Assembly (NCBI GenBank): GCA_965205535.1 | Contig: CBDBHH010000005.1 | Coordinates: forward strand, 1,550,001-1,614,000 | Reading direction: 5' to 3' | Source: UBA8079 sp965205535 | GTDB lineage: Bacteria; Pseudomonadota; Alphaproteobacteria; UBA6615 | DNA length: 64,000 nucleotides | Shown: piece by piece, positions 6,706 through 16,151 of the stretch | Layout of the letters: each line of letters opens with the position of its first letter | Position numbering within the stretch: the stretch's first letter is position 1 | The notes under the pieces: model-generated | What the model saw: the letters and a program-made list of their open reading frames with translations, nothing else | What the model was told of the DNA's origin: nothing | The model's database searches: none | Translations under genes and position numbers: made by a program

Positions 6706-7890
6706 ATGTCGATGAAAGGGTTGCTCGACGGAATCCGCGTGCTGGATTTTACGACCATGATGGCTGGGCCGTACTGCACGCGTCAGCTTGCGGACCTGGG
6801 TGCGGAAGTCATCAAGGTAGAGGCGCCTGCGGGCGAGCAAAATCGCCGTGCGGCGCCAATCCGCGATGGCGAGAGCGCGGTCTACGGTCAACTCAACTGC
6901 GGCAAGCACAGCCTGGCGATCGATCTGAAGTCGCCCGATGGCCACAAAATCGCGCTGGACCTCGCGCACCATTGTGACGTGGTGGTTGAGAACGCACGGC
7001 CCGGCGTCATGACCCGGCTCGGCCTTGATCACGCCGCGATCCGGGAGGTCAGGCCGGACGTTGTCTATTGCGCGATATCGGGATTTGGGCAGACCGGCCC
7101 GGATGCTCAGAACCCGGCCTACGCGCCGGTTGTCCAGGCGGCCTCCGGATACGAGATGGCCACGCTGGACCAGCAGCCCGAAATGACCCGACCGGGATTC
7201 GTCGGGGTGTTTCTGGCCGATGTGATGGCGGCGGTACAGGCATTCGGGGCGATCAACGCGGCACTGTTCGCGCGCGAAAGAACAGGCGCGGGTCGTTTCA
7301 TCGATGTCTCGCTGATGGAGAGCGTGATCTGGTTGCTTGTCTATGAGATTCAGCTGGCCCAAAACCCGATGGACACGCCGCGCGGTTACTACCGGCCGGT
7401 GCGGGCCAGCGACGGGTTCGTGATGGTGGCACCCGGCGGACAGATCACCTTCGAAAGTATGGCGCGGGCGATGGAGGCGCCGGAATGGATCGAGGATCCT
7501 CGGTTTCTGACCCATCCCGATCGCAACCGGAACTATGCCGACCTGATGGCGCTGGTCGAAGGATGGACCTCGACCCGCACGGCGGCCGATTGCGAGCGAA
7601 TATTGATGGCGGGCAAGGTGCCCTGTGCGCGCTATCGCGAGGTGCATGAGGTGTTCGATGATCCTCAGCTCGCCCACCGGGATGCCTTCGCGACCGTGAC
7701 CGATGGGTCCGGCAGTTTCCAGGTACCCAACCCGCCATTTGCGACGGCTGATGCGCCAGTGGGGGCGCGTGACTGGGTCGCTCCGTTTGGCAGCTCGGCA
7801 CCGCAGGTGCTGGGCGCCCTGCTGGACATGGACGCGGCCGCCGTCGACGATCTCTATGCCCGGGGGGTGCTGTTCGCGCAGGGCCGGTAA
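6706..7890 (+). CDS. class III CoA-transferase (CaiB/BaiF family)
   Basis: 394 residues. Moves CoA between carboxylates through aspartyl-CoA thioester chemistry. The opening GIRVLDFTTMMAGPYCTRQLADLGAEVIKVEAP is characteristic, as are KSPDGHKIALDLAHHCDVVVENARPG and GFGQTGP. The nucleophilic aspartate is expected in VFLADVMAAVQAFGAINAAL. GGGAG lies 6 bases before the ATG. It follows the truncated acyl-CoA dehydrogenase by 26 bases, so the pair probably activated and oxidised one carboxylic acid; the substrate is not readable from the sequence. Confidence 0.9.
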   Translation: MSMKGLLDGIRVLDFTTMMAGPYCTRQLADLGAEVIKVEAPAGEQNRRAAPIRDGESAVYGQLNCGKHSLAIDLKSPDGHKIALDLAHHCDVVVENARPGVMTRLGLDHAAIREVRPDVVYCAISGFGQTGPDAQNPAYAPVVQAASGYEMATLDQQPEMTRPGFVGVFLADVMAAVQAFGAINAALFARERTGAGRFIDVSLMESVIWLLVYEIQLAQNPMDTPRGYYRPVRASDGFVMVAPGGQITFESMARAMEAPEWIEDPRFLTHPDRNRNYADLMALVEGWTSTRTAADCERILMAGKVPCARYREVHEVFDDPQLAHRDAFATVTDGSGSFQVPNPPFATADAPVGARDWVAPFGSSAPQVLGALLDMDAAAVDDLYARGVLFAQGR

Positions 7891-7977
7891 GGGCCCGGCC
7901 CGGGGCATGCCGGCTGATTGTGCCGCCTCTTCTTACGACCTATCGTGGTCGCCGTGCACCGCTAGAGGAATTACGCG

Positions 7978-9282
7978 ATGGATCGAGTGATCGAACAACT
8001 GGAATCCGCCTGGCGGGATATCCTGCTCCATCTCGGTACGCCGGAATTCTATGCCCAGATAGGCTTTGTCCTCGCGGCGCTCGCCGTCGCCTGGGTCGTG
8101 ACCGCCACCATGAAGGTCCGTGTCGGAATTCTGCGGGACGTACCGCAACCGGGCGCGCTTCACGATGTGCGCCTCGCCCTGCACAACGCACATTCTCTGT
8201 TGTTTCCGATCATGGCGGTGCTGTTCCTGGCGATCGCAACATCGGCCAGTCTCTCTGTTCTGGGAGAAGCCTGGCTGGTGCGCGCCGCACAGGGTGCCGC
8301 GCTCATCCTGCTGGTCTACAGCCTGGCGAGCCGGTTCATCGCCAACACGTCGATCGTCTTTATCCTGAAATGGGTTGGCGTTCCGATCGCATTGCTGTTT
8401 ATCGTCGGCCTTCTGGACGAGGTGACGGGCCATCTGGACAGCGTGTCCTTCGCCATCGGCAACATCGAAATCACGTTGCTCGCCGTTCTGCGGACATTCC
8501 TGTTCGGCATCCTGCTGTTCTGGTTCGGCCGGATTTCCAACGCCACCGGCCAGCGGGTTATCCGCAACCGCTCGGGGCTCGACATAAGTACGCGCGAAGT
8601 GATCGCGAAGCTGTTCGAGATCGGCATCTACGTGCTGATGCTCCTGCTCTTGCTGAACATCGTGGGTATCGATCTGACGGCGTTGGCGGTATTTGGCGGC
8701 GCGTTGGGTGTTGGCCTCGGCTTCGGTCTGCAGCAGATCGCCTCCAACTTCGTGTCGGGCATCATCATCCTGCTCGATCGTTCGATCACCATCGGTGATT
8801 ATATCGAGCTGGAAGGCGGCCGGGCCGGGACCCTGCGTGAGCTCAAGATGCGCTCGGCGACACTCGAGACCTATGACGGCAAGGACATCATGGTCCCGAA
8901 TGAAAGCTTCATCACGACAACCTTCGTCAACTGGACCCACAACAACCGCAAACAGCGATACGCGCTGAATTTTCAGGTCGCCTATGACACCGACCTCGAA
9001 TCGATGCTCGATATCGTGCGCGACACCGTGCGGAGCCACCCCAAAGTCATCACCGGGGATGAGCTGCCGATTGCCGAACGGGCCGACGCCGAGATCGAGA
9101 GTTTTGGCGATTCCGGTATCAACATCCTGGTTGAGTTCTGGATGGAAGGCATCGACGATGGCGACAACCGGGTCGGCGCGGATCTTCTCATGATGATCTG
9201 GAGAGCCTTGCGCACCAACGACATCCACATTCCGTTCCCGCAGCGCGAAGTTCGCGTCCTGGGTGACGTCAAAACGTCCTGA
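7978..9282 (+). CDS. MscS-family mechanosensitive ion channel
   Basis: 434 residues of inner-membrane channel. Several hydrophobic helices occupy residues about 20-230. The pore helix and start of the beta domain are GGALGVGLGFGLQQIASNFVSGIIILLDRSITIGDYIEL, with the Gly/Ala packing typical of TM3 of MscS. MVPNESFITTTFVNWT and the C-terminal IPFPQREVRV complete the family pattern. Such channels release osmolytes on hypo-osmotic shock. GAGGA lies 8 bases upstream of the ATG. It appears monocistronic. Confidence 0.9.
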   Translation: MDRVIEQLESAWRDILLHLGTPEFYAQIGFVLAALAVAWVVTATMKVRVGILRDVPQPGALHDVRLALHNAHSLLFPIMAVLFLAIATSASLSVLGEAWLVRAAQGAALILLVYSLASRFIANTSIVFILKWVGVPIALLFIVGLLDEVTGHLDSVSFAIGNIEITLLAVLRTFLFGILLFWFGRISNATGQRVIRNRSGLDISTREVIAKLFEIGIYVLMLLLLLNIVGIDLTALAVFGGALGVGLGFGLQQIASNFVSGIIILLDRSITIGDYIELEGGRAGTLRELKMRSATLETYDGKDIMVPNESFITTTFVNWTHNNRKQRYALNFQVAYDTDLESMLDIVRDTVRSHPKVITGDELPIAERADAEIESFGDSGINILVEFWMEGIDDGDNRVGADLLMMIWRALRTNDIHIPFPQREVRVLGDVKTS

Positions 9283-9414
9283 TTTTCAGTGGTTTTTGGC
9301 TTTTAGGTGCGCCGTTGGAATTTCTCGGACGGTGCGGTGTTTGTCTTTCTGAGGGCGGCTGTTGCCGCGCGATAAAGCTGTTCCGTCCTAGGACCATCCG
9401 GGGAATTCCGCAAC

Positions 9415-10281
9415 ATGACCGAGATCGCAACACCCGAGAACGACACGGTGGGCCGCGCGCCGCGCGAAATCATCTACCGCCACCGTGTGGTGACCCGGCT
9501 GACCCATTGGGTCAACGCACTCTGTTTCACGTTGCTGCTGATGAGCGGGCTGCAAATTCTCAACGCCCACCCGTCGCTCTACTGGGGCCAGTTCGGCGCC
9601 GATAACGACCATGCCTTTATCGAGTTCTTCGCCGCCCGCCCCGATGGCCGTGACGGAGAGCTCAAGGGTTTCACCCGTGTGGGGCCGGTTACGTTTGAAA
9701 CGACAGGCCTGTTTGGGGTGTCCAACGACAGCGACGGCGACGTGCGGGTCATCGCCATGCCCGGATGGGCCACAATCCCGACCGGCCGCGATCTGGCCAC
9801 GGGTCGGCGCTGGCACTTCTTCTTCGCCTGGCTGTTCGTCATCAATGGTCTCGTCTATGTGGCCGGCAGTCTTATCAATGGCCATCTGCGCCGGGACCTG
9901 CTGCCCGAACGGCGCGAACTGCGACCGCGCCATATTCTTGGCGACATCTGGAACCATGCGCGGCTGAAACTGCCGAAAGGTGACGAGGCCAAACGCTACA
10001 ACGTATTGCAGAAGGTCTCCTATCTCGGGGTCGGCCTGCTCCTGGTTCTGATGGTCATGACCGGCCTCACCATGTCGCCGGGCATGAACGCCAGCGCGCC
10101 CTGGATGCTCGATTTGTTCGGCGGCCGGCAGTCGGCCCGCACCATTCATTTCCTGGCCGCCAGCGCCACGGTCGCGTTCATCGTGGTCCATCTGGCGATG
10201 GTGCTTCTCGCCGGACCCATCAACGAAATTCGCTCCATGATCACGGGTCGCTTTGTCGTACCCCCGGAGGACAAGTCATGA
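9415..10281 (+). CDS. cytochrome b561-type membrane subunit
   Basis: 288 residues of membrane-bound di-haem cytochrome b. The opening YRHRVVTRLTHWVNALCFTLLLMSGLQIL supplies the first haem-ligand histidine; further histidines lie in the transmembrane segments near RRWHFFFAWLFVINGLVYVAG and TIHFLAASATVAFIVVHLAMVLLAGP. About four to five helices. It overlaps the following molybdopterin protein by 4 bases (ATGA), so it should be that enzyme's membrane anchor and quinone-linked electron carrier. Confidence 0.88.
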   Translation: MTEIATPENDTVGRAPREIIYRHRVVTRLTHWVNALCFTLLLMSGLQILNAHPSLYWGQFGADNDHAFIEFFAARPDGRDGELKGFTRVGPVTFETTGLFGVSNDSDGDVRVIAMPGWATIPTGRDLATGRRWHFFFAWLFVINGLVYVAGSLINGHLRRDLLPERRELRPRHILGDIWNHARLKLPKGDEAKRYNVLQKVSYLGVGLLLVLMVMTGLTMSPGMNASAPWMLDLFGGRQSARTIHFLAASATVAFIVVHLAMVLLAGPINEIRSMITGRFVVPPEDKS

Positions 10282-11048
10282 CCCGTAAGCTTCTCACCCG
10301 TCGAAACTTCCTGCATGTGGGCACCACTGCCGCGATTGCCGGGGTCGGCTATGCCGGCTATCGCGCAATGAGCGCGCCGGGCTTCCTGGGTGTTCTGGAA
10401 TCCGCCGAGTACGCGACGTTGAATGCCCAGCGCGCATTGCTGTCGAACCAGACACTTGCCCGCGAGTTCAGCCCGTCCGATATGTCGCCGGTGTTCAAGG
10501 CCAACGGGACAACCATGCCCGGCGGCGTGGCGTATCAGGAATTTCTGGCGAACAATTTCAACAGCTGGCGGCTGCGCGTCGACGGGCTGATTGCCAATCC
10601 GATGAGCCTGTCGCTGGCGGATTTGAAGCGGCTGCCCCAGCGCACCCAGATTACGCGACACGACTGCGTCGAGGGCTGGAGCGCGATCGGCAAGTGGACC
10701 GGCGTTCCGCTCGGGCACATTCTCGAGCAGGCCCAGCTGGCACCGAACGCCCGCTACGTGGTTTTCCACTGCCTCGACGATGTCTATGAAGACAGCGGAA
10801 ACTACTATGAAAGCGTCGATTTGTTTGACGCCTTCCATGCGCAGACGATTCTCGCTCACACGATGAACGACGAGGCGCTGCCGGTGGCCCATGGTGCCCC
10901 ATTGCGCCTGCGGGTCGAGCGCCAGCTCGGCTACAAGCACGCCAAGTATCTGATGCGGATCGAGGTCGTCGACAGCTACGCGAATGTGGGGCAGGGCCGG
11001 GGCGGTTTCTGGGAAGACCGCGGCTACGAGTGGTACGCCGGGATATAG
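10278..11048 (+). CDS. Tat-exported molybdopterin oxidoreductase (sulfite oxidase fold, YedY/MsrP-like)
   Basis: 256 residues. The N-terminus RRNFLHVGTTAAIAGVGYAG is a twin-arginine signal, implying export of the folded enzyme. The molybdenum-coordinating cysteine is in TRHDCVEGWSAIGKWTGVPL, a canonical motif of the fold. FHCLDD and the closing LRLRVERQLGYKHAKYLMRIEVVD are also family features. A GGAGG precedes the ATG. The translationally coupled cytochrome b561 suggests a periplasmic reductase or dehydrogenase linked to the quinone pool, comparable to MsrPQ, although MsrQ is a different membrane protein. Substrate unknown. Confidence 0.88.
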   Translation: MTRKLLTRRNFLHVGTTAAIAGVGYAGYRAMSAPGFLGVLESAEYATLNAQRALLSNQTLAREFSPSDMSPVFKANGTTMPGGVAYQEFLANNFNSWRLRVDGLIANPMSLSLADLKRLPQRTQITRHDCVEGWSAIGKWTGVPLGHILEQAQLAPNARYVVFHCLDDVYEDSGNYYESVDLFDAFHAQTILAHTMNDEALPVAHGAPLRLRVERQLGYKHAKYLMRIEVVDSYANVGQGRGGFWEDRGYEWYAGI

Positions 11049-11054
11049 CCGGCC

Positions 11055-12662
11055 CTAGCCGACCCCGCCATAGGCGATTCCCGAGAGTTCCTGCATTTCC
11101 TTTTTCCATGTCGTCAGATCGTCGACGGTGAATTCCGAAATATGTTCGTGGCCGCAGGCACGGGCGAGAATTTCGATCAGCTCCACCGCCGCGCCGAAGA
11201 ATCGCGCGAGGCGCTGGGCGGATTCATCGACGATCAGCCGCGAGACAAGATTGGGCTTCTGGGTCGCGATGCCGACGGGGCAGTTGTTGCTGTGACACGC
11301 ACGCATGCCCAGGCAGCCGATCGCCTGGAGCGCGGCGTTCGAAACGCCGATCGCGTCGGCCCCCAGTGCTAGGGCCTTGGCGAAGTCGGCCGGCGTGCGC
11401 AGCCCGCCGGTGATGACCAGGGTGACATTGCCCGGTCCGTTCTGGTCGAGATGCCGGCGCGCGCGGGCCAGCGCCGGGATCGTTGGCACCGAAATGTTAT
11501 CGCGGAAAATCAGCGGAGCGGCGCCGGTCCCGCCGCCACGTCCGTCGAGGATGATGTAGTCGCAGCCGATATCCAGCGCGGCGTCGATATCCTTCTCGAT
11601 ATGTTGCGCCGAAAGTTTGAATCCGATGGGGATGCCGCCGGTGGCATCGCGGACTTCCCCGGCAAACTCACGGAACTGGGCGCGTTCGGTCCATTCCGGG
11701 AAACGTGCCGGCGAAATGGCGGGGGTGCCTTCTTCGAGGCCGCGTACGTCGGCGATCTTGCCCTTTACCTTGTCACCGGGCAGATGTCCGCCGGTGCCTG
11801 TTTTGGCACCCTGGCCGCCTTTGAAATGGAATGCCTGAACGGCTGCCAGCTTCTCCATCGAGAAGCCGAAGCGGCCCGAGGCGAGCTCGTAGAAGTAGCG
11901 TGAATTCTCCGCCTGCTCCTCGGGCAGCATACCGCCTTCGCCTGAACAGATGCCGGTGCCGGCAAGTTCCGCGCCGCGTGACAACGCGACCTTGGCCGGT
12001 TCGGACAGGGCGCCGAAGCTCATGTCCGAGACGAACATCGGAATATCCAGCTTCAAGGGTCGTTTGGCGTCCGGGCCGATGGTGACGTCGGTGCCCACCG
12101 GGTGTTCATCCAAGAGTGGCGGTCGGTCGAGCTGGCCCGTGACGAACTGGATGTCCTCCCAGGTCGGGAGCTGGTCGCGCGGTACCCCCATGGCGGAGAC
12201 GAGGCCATGATGGCCGGTCTTCTCCAGCCCGTTGGCGGCATATTCCTGGATGCGGCCAACGAAGGGCTCTTCGGGTGCGCCATGCGGGTCCTGGTAGAGA
12301 CCCTGATAGGCTTCCCGGTCATAGGGTTGCGGATTGTCTGCCTCCCAGGCCGCGATCTCGTCGGCGTCGACGCGCACTTCGCCGTCCTCGATCCAGGCGC
12401 TGAACTTCTCCAGCCGCTCGGAGTTCGCGTAGGCACTAATGCCGGTGTCGTAGCGGAAATCCCATCCATGCACGCCACAGATCAGGTCGTCACCCGCGAC
12501 ATGCCCGTCGGCGAGCAGCGCGCCGCGATGCAGGCAGCGGCCGTAGAGGACCGAAACCTCGTCGTCGTAGCGGATCACAACCAGGTCGACCCCGCCGACG
12601 AGAGCATAGGCAGGCTGGCGGTCGGAAAGATCGTCCCAGCGGGCAATCATGGTCTTGTTCAT
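11055..12662 (-). CDS. Rieske [2Fe-2S] domain fused to glutamate-synthase-like FMN oxidoreductase
   Basis: 535 residues. Residues 1-105 form a Rieske domain with the cluster ligands C43-x-H45 (CLHRG) and C62-x2-H65 (CGVHGWDF). From about 170 to 500 it is the FMN-binding/central barrel of glutamate synthase (MFVSDMSFGALSEPAKVALSRGA; GGQGAKTGTGGHLPG; DYIILDGRGGGTGAAP; VITGGLRTPADFAKALALGADAIG). The three cysteines of CLGMRACHSNNCPVG match the GltB [3Fe-4S] ligand pattern. There is no glutaminase domain, so it is not a normal GOGAT. A short path Rieske to 3Fe-4S to FMN is plausible. Divergently oriented from the second Rieske fusion at 14113, with the antiporter between. Possible start ATG 12662, alternative 12650. 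Confidence 0.85.
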   Translation of the reverse strand: MNKTMIARWDDLSDRQPAYALVGGVDLVVIRYDDEVSVLYGRCLHRGALLADGHVAGDDLICGVHGWDFRYDTGISAYANSERLEKFSAWIEDGEVRVDADEIAAWEADNPQPYDREAYQGLYQDPHGAPEEPFVGRIQEYAANGLEKTGHHGLVSAMGVPRDQLPTWEDIQFVTGQLDRPPLLDEHPVGTDVTIGPDAKRPLKLDIPMFVSDMSFGALSEPAKVALSRGAELAGTGICSGEGGMLPEEQAENSRYFYELASGRFGFSMEKLAAVQAFHFKGGQGAKTGTGGHLPGDKVKGKIADVRGLEEGTPAISPARFPEWTERAQFREFAGEVRDATGGIPIGFKLSAQHIEKDIDAALDIGCDYIILDGRGGGTGAAPLIFRDNISVPTIPALARARRHLDQNGPGNVTLVITGGLRTPADFAKALALGADAIGVSNAALQAIGCLGMRACHSNNCPVGIATQKPNLVSRLIVDESAQRLARFFGAAVELIEILARACGHEHISEFTVDDLTTWKKEMQELSGIAYGGVG

Positions 12663-12677
12663 GACGGAGAAGTCCTT

Positions 12678-13949
12678 CTATTTCGAATGGGGATCGCGGA
12701 AACGCGTGGGAATTTCACTGACCGGCTGTGTTTCCTCGCATTCACCCATGCGGGTGACGAGGCGGCTGTACCAGCGCGCGGCGGGCGCGGCGGTGACGCC
12801 ATGCAGGAGCACGCTCAGGAACACCGTCGTGACGACCGTGGCCATAATCAGAGACGCCTGCGCCGATTCATTCTCGCCCAGCACCAGCAGCGCGAACAGG
12901 ATGGAGGCCAGGCCGCGCGGCCCGAACCAGCCGAGGAACAACCAGGTCGGCAGGCTGAGGCCGGTGCCGAGCAGACTGATGATCACGGGGACGATCCGCA
13001 CAACAGTCAGGCTGGCCAAAGCGTAGATGAACACGGAGACGGTTACGTCGTCGATGACCTGAGGCAACATCACCGCACCGAACAGGAAGAAGGTGAGCAG
13101 TGTCAGAAGCTGGCCTTCCTCCTCGACGAAATCGAAGAGATACGCGCATGCGCCGCGATGCACGTTGCCGACCGTCAGACCGGCGACGAAGGCAGCGATG
13201 AAGCCGTTGCCGCCGATCAGGTCGGCCAGTGCGAAGGCGGCGAGCGCCACGGCCAATGCACTCAGCCCCTGGAATGCCTTGGTCATCCAGCCGGCTGCGG
13301 CGGCGCGATCGATCAGGCGCCCGCCGGTATATCCGACCACGATTCCTGCGACCGGTCCCAGTGTGACTTGCAGGGCGCCGAAGGTGATCCATTCGGACGC
13401 GGTCTGCGCGGGGCCTTCGGTGGCGAGCGCGAGGCTGACAAAGACGAGAACCACAGGGAGCGCGATACCGTCATTGAGGCCGCTCTCGGCGTTGAGGCTC
13501 TGGCGGATGCGCACCGGCACCGCCTTGTTGGTGACTACCGCCTGCCCCAGCGCGGCGTCGGTCGGCGCGAGAATGGCCGCGAGCAGTGCTGCTTCGAAGA
13601 TCGGCAGGCCGGGAAAAATCGTCATTGCGGCAACGGCCCCCGCCAGAATGGTCAGGGGAAGGCCGATCAGCAGCATGCGGCTGGGCAGGTTGTGATAGCG
13701 CCAGAGCGTTCGCACATCGATGCGCGCCGCGTCTGTGTACAGCACCAGCACCAGCGTGACTTCGGCAATGAATTCGATCGTCTTGCCCGAGATATCGAGC
13801 TCAACAAGGTGGAACCCGAGCGGCCCGGCCACGATCCCGAAGGCGACGAAAAGGATCGGTGCCGTGAGAATGGTCTCACTCAACCGCGCGGAGACAAGAC
13901 CAAATGCGATCAATCCGATGGCGAGAACGAGGAATGTCTGGGGTTCCAT
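12678..13949 (-). CDS. cation:proton antiporter (CPA1/NhaP-type)
   Basis: 423 residues, nearly all hydrophobic, with about 12 helices. FPGLPIFEAALLAAILAPTDAALGQAV carries the conserved PTDA motif of Na+/H+ exchangers, and LNAESGLNDGIALPVVLVF carries the ESGLNDG motif with the transport-essential acidic residues. WFGPRGLASILFALLV matches a downstream CPA1 helix. It exchanges Na+ or K+ for protons across the inner membrane. It lies 15 bases upstream of, and in the same direction as, the Rieske-glutamate-synthase fusion and is probably co-transcribed with it. Confidence 0.88.
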   Translation of the reverse strand: MEPQTFLVLAIGLIAFGLVSARLSETILTAPILFVAFGIVAGPLGFHLVELDISGKTIEFIAEVTLVLVLYTDAARIDVRTLWRYHNLPSRMLLIGLPLTILAGAVAAMTIFPGLPIFEAALLAAILAPTDAALGQAVVTNKAVPVRIRQSLNAESGLNDGIALPVVLVFVSLALATEGPAQTASEWITFGALQVTLGPVAGIVVGYTGGRLIDRAAAAGWMTKAFQGLSALAVALAAFALADLIGGNGFIAAFVAGLTVGNVHRGACAYLFDFVEEEGQLLTLLTFFLFGAVMLPQVIDDVTVSVFIYALASLTVVRIVPVIISLLGTGLSLPTWLFLGWFGPRGLASILFALLVLGENESAQASLIMATVVTTVFLSVLLHGVTAAPAARWYSRLVTRMGECEETQPVSEIPTRFRDPHSK

Positions 13950-14112
13950 GGGCGAAGGGTTCTCTCGGGTCGGGGCGGCGCGTTCTCAACTTTGACGCTC
14001 AGTCGCGCTGAAATGTTACACTGAAATTTTGGTGCACAACGTAACCATTCGCACTTGCATGGCGTCTAACGGACATTGCGTTTAATTTGATCCAGCCTGC
14101 GGGAGCAGAATC

Positions 14113-16089
14113 GTGACTGTAGATACTAAATCGTCGGCTCTGACCTGGCATCATGTGGCCGGGAAGGACGATCTGCCCGAGGGGCGGGTCAAGACCGTTA
14201 CCGCCGCGACCCGCTCGATTGCGCTGACCCATTACCTGGGCCAGTACGCGGCGATGGACAATCACTGCCCCCATCAGGGTGGCCCGCTGGGTGAGGGCTC
14301 GATTGAGGGGTGCTGGCTGCGCTGCCCTTGGCACGGCTGGGACTTTGATCCCCTGACCGGCAAGCCACCGGGTGGGCATGAGGATACCGGCCAGGAAATG
14401 TTTCCCGTTGAGGAGCGCGATGACGGTATCTATATCGGCCTTCCCGCAGAAGCGGATCACGAGCAGACAGTAACCGACGTGATGGCCGAGACCATGGTCA
14501 ACTGGGGCGTGCGGCGGGTGTTCGGCATGGTGGGCCATTCGAACCTGGGCCTCGCCGATGCGCTGCGCCGCCGCGAGGTGGCGGGTGATCTGACTTTTAT
14601 TGGGGTACGCCACGAGGGTGCGGCGTCATTCGCGTGTTCGGGCTATGCCAAGCTGACCGGCCACCCCGCAGCTTGTCTTTCGATCGCCGGCCCGGGCGCG
14701 ACGAACTTGATGACCGGATTGTGGGACGCGAAGGTTGACCGCGCGCCGGTGCTGGCGCTGACGGGACAGGTTGATGTCCAGGTGTTCGGGCCGGGTGCCT
14801 TCCAGGAAATTGACCTCGCGGCAGCCTTTGCGCCTGTCGCGGCCTTTAGCCAGACCGTGCTTCATAGTTCGCGCCATGCCGAGCTGATGACGTTGGCTTG
14901 CAAGACCGCATTGGTCGAACGCGATGTGGCGCATCTGATTTTCCCCGATGACGTGCAGACGTTGGGGGCGGGGGATGTGAAACCATCGGGACCCGAGGGA
15001 CGTGTTTCCCCGGCTGCAATCACGCCGCCGGCCGAGACGCTTGAGGCAGCCGTGGCACAGATTGCCGCCGCCGAACGTCCGATCATCATCGTCGGCTATG
15101 GCGCGCGTAATGGAATGGATGAAGTTCTGGAACTGGCCGAGCGATTGAATGCGCCTGTGCTCACGACTTTCAAGGCCAAGGGCCAGATCGCGGACGATCA
15201 TCGATTGGCCGCAGGGGTGCTGGGACGCTCGGGAACCCCGATCGCCAGCTGGTTCATGAACGAATGCGATCTGATTGTGACGTTCGGTGCATCTTTCTCC
15301 AATCACACGGGTATCGATCGCTCCAAGCTGATCGTGCAGATCGATTTTGACAGGATGTCGCTGGGCAAGTTCCATCCCGTCGACGTGCCGGTCTGGGGTG
15401 AGGTGGCCGCGAGTGCCATGCTGCTTCTCGGTCGATTGCCGTCGGTAGCAAACTGGTTCGACCAGACAGCTGAGGTGGCCGAACGTCGGCGGCTCTGGCT
15501 GGACGAGAAGGCGTCGAGGGTCGTCGATGATCTGGGCAACGGCATCTCCTCAGCGGCGATTTTTCATGCCCTCTCCCGAGGTGTACCGGACGATGCAATC
15601 ATCGCGGTCGATGTGGGCAATAACACCTATTCGTTTGGCCGTTACTTTGAATGTCGGCGGCAGTCGATTCTGATGTCGGGCTATCTGGGTTCGATCGGGT
15701 TCTCGTTCCCGGCCGCGATGGGTGCCTGGGCTGCGACCCAGGACTTCGAGGAACAGAAGGGACGCAAGGTGATCTCGATCAGCGGCGATGGCGGTTTCGG
15801 CCAGTATATGGGCGACTTCAATACCGCCGTGAAATACGGCATGGACATCACCCACATCCTTCTGAACAACGGCCAGCTGGGAAAGATATCCAAGGAACAA
15901 CAGGCCGGAGAGTGGGAGGTTTGGCAAACGTCACTGCACAATCCGAGCTTTGCGGCTTACGCAAAACTGTGCGGCGGGTATGGGCAGAAGGTCACCGATG
16001 CCGGCCAGCTGGAGGCCGCGATTCAGGCGGGCCTCGATCATGATGGTCCGGCGATCATTGAAATTATGGCCGACGCCCAGCTGATTTAG
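14113..16089 (+). CDS. Rieske [2Fe-2S] domain fused to a ThDP-dependent (acetolactate synthase/pyruvate oxidase-like) enzyme
   Basis: 658 residues. Residues 1-115 are a Rieske domain with ligands C52-x-H54 (CPHQGGPLG) and C71-x2-H74 (CPWHGWDFDP). Residues about 120-655 are a complete ThDP enzyme: an N-terminal Pyr domain with the cofactor-activating glutamate in RHEGAASFACSGYAKLTG, a central domain (PIIIVGYGARNGMDEV), and a C-terminal PP domain with the GDGG...LLNN ThDP/Mg2+ motif (SGDGGFGQYMGDF to ILLNNGQLG). Starts with GTG, with GGGAG 7 bases upstream. A Rieske cluster joined to a ThDP decarboxylase/oxidase suggests that electrons from a ThDP-bound intermediate leave through iron-sulfur. 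Reaction unknown. Divergent from the antiporter. Confidence 0.85.
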   Translation: MTVDTKSSALTWHHVAGKDDLPEGRVKTVTAATRSIALTHYLGQYAAMDNHCPHQGGPLGEGSIEGCWLRCPWHGWDFDPLTGKPPGGHEDTGQEMFPVEERDDGIYIGLPAEADHEQTVTDVMAETMVNWGVRRVFGMVGHSNLGLADALRRREVAGDLTFIGVRHEGAASFACSGYAKLTGHPAACLSIAGPGATNLMTGLWDAKVDRAPVLALTGQVDVQVFGPGAFQEIDLAAAFAPVAAFSQTVLHSSRHAELMTLACKTALVERDVAHLIFPDDVQTLGAGDVKPSGPEGRVSPAAITPPAETLEAAVAQIAAAERPIIIVGYGARNGMDEVLELAERLNAPVLTTFKAKGQIADDHRLAAGVLGRSGTPIASWFMNECDLIVTFGASFSNHTGIDRSKLIVQIDFDRMSLGKFHPVDVPVWGEVAASAMLLLGRLPSVANWFDQTAEVAERRRLWLDEKASRVVDDLGNGISSAAIFHALSRGVPDDAIIAVDVGNNTYSFGRYFECRRQSILMSGYLGSIGFSFPAAMGAWAATQDFEEQKGRKVISISGDGGFGQYMGDFNTAVKYGMDITHILLNNGQLGKISKEQQAGEWEVWQTSLHNPSFAAYAKLCGGYGQKVTDAGQLEAAIQAGLDHDGPAIIEIMADAQLI

Positions 16090-16151
16090 CGACGCCGATA
16101 GAGGCCAAGCCGACGCGGTCCCATAGAACAGTGTTTTCGAGGAGCTTCAAG

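Noticed and set aside
12102..14024. A 640-codon plus-strand open frame
   Set aside because: It is antisense to the antiporter and the Rieske fusion, whose motifs are clear; its own translation is Arg/Gln/Gly-rich without any domain. High-GC shadow.
14015..14045. gttac ... gtaac inverted repeat upstream of the Rieske-ThDP gene
   Set aside because: Only 5-bp arms at about 21-nt spacing; expected by chance.
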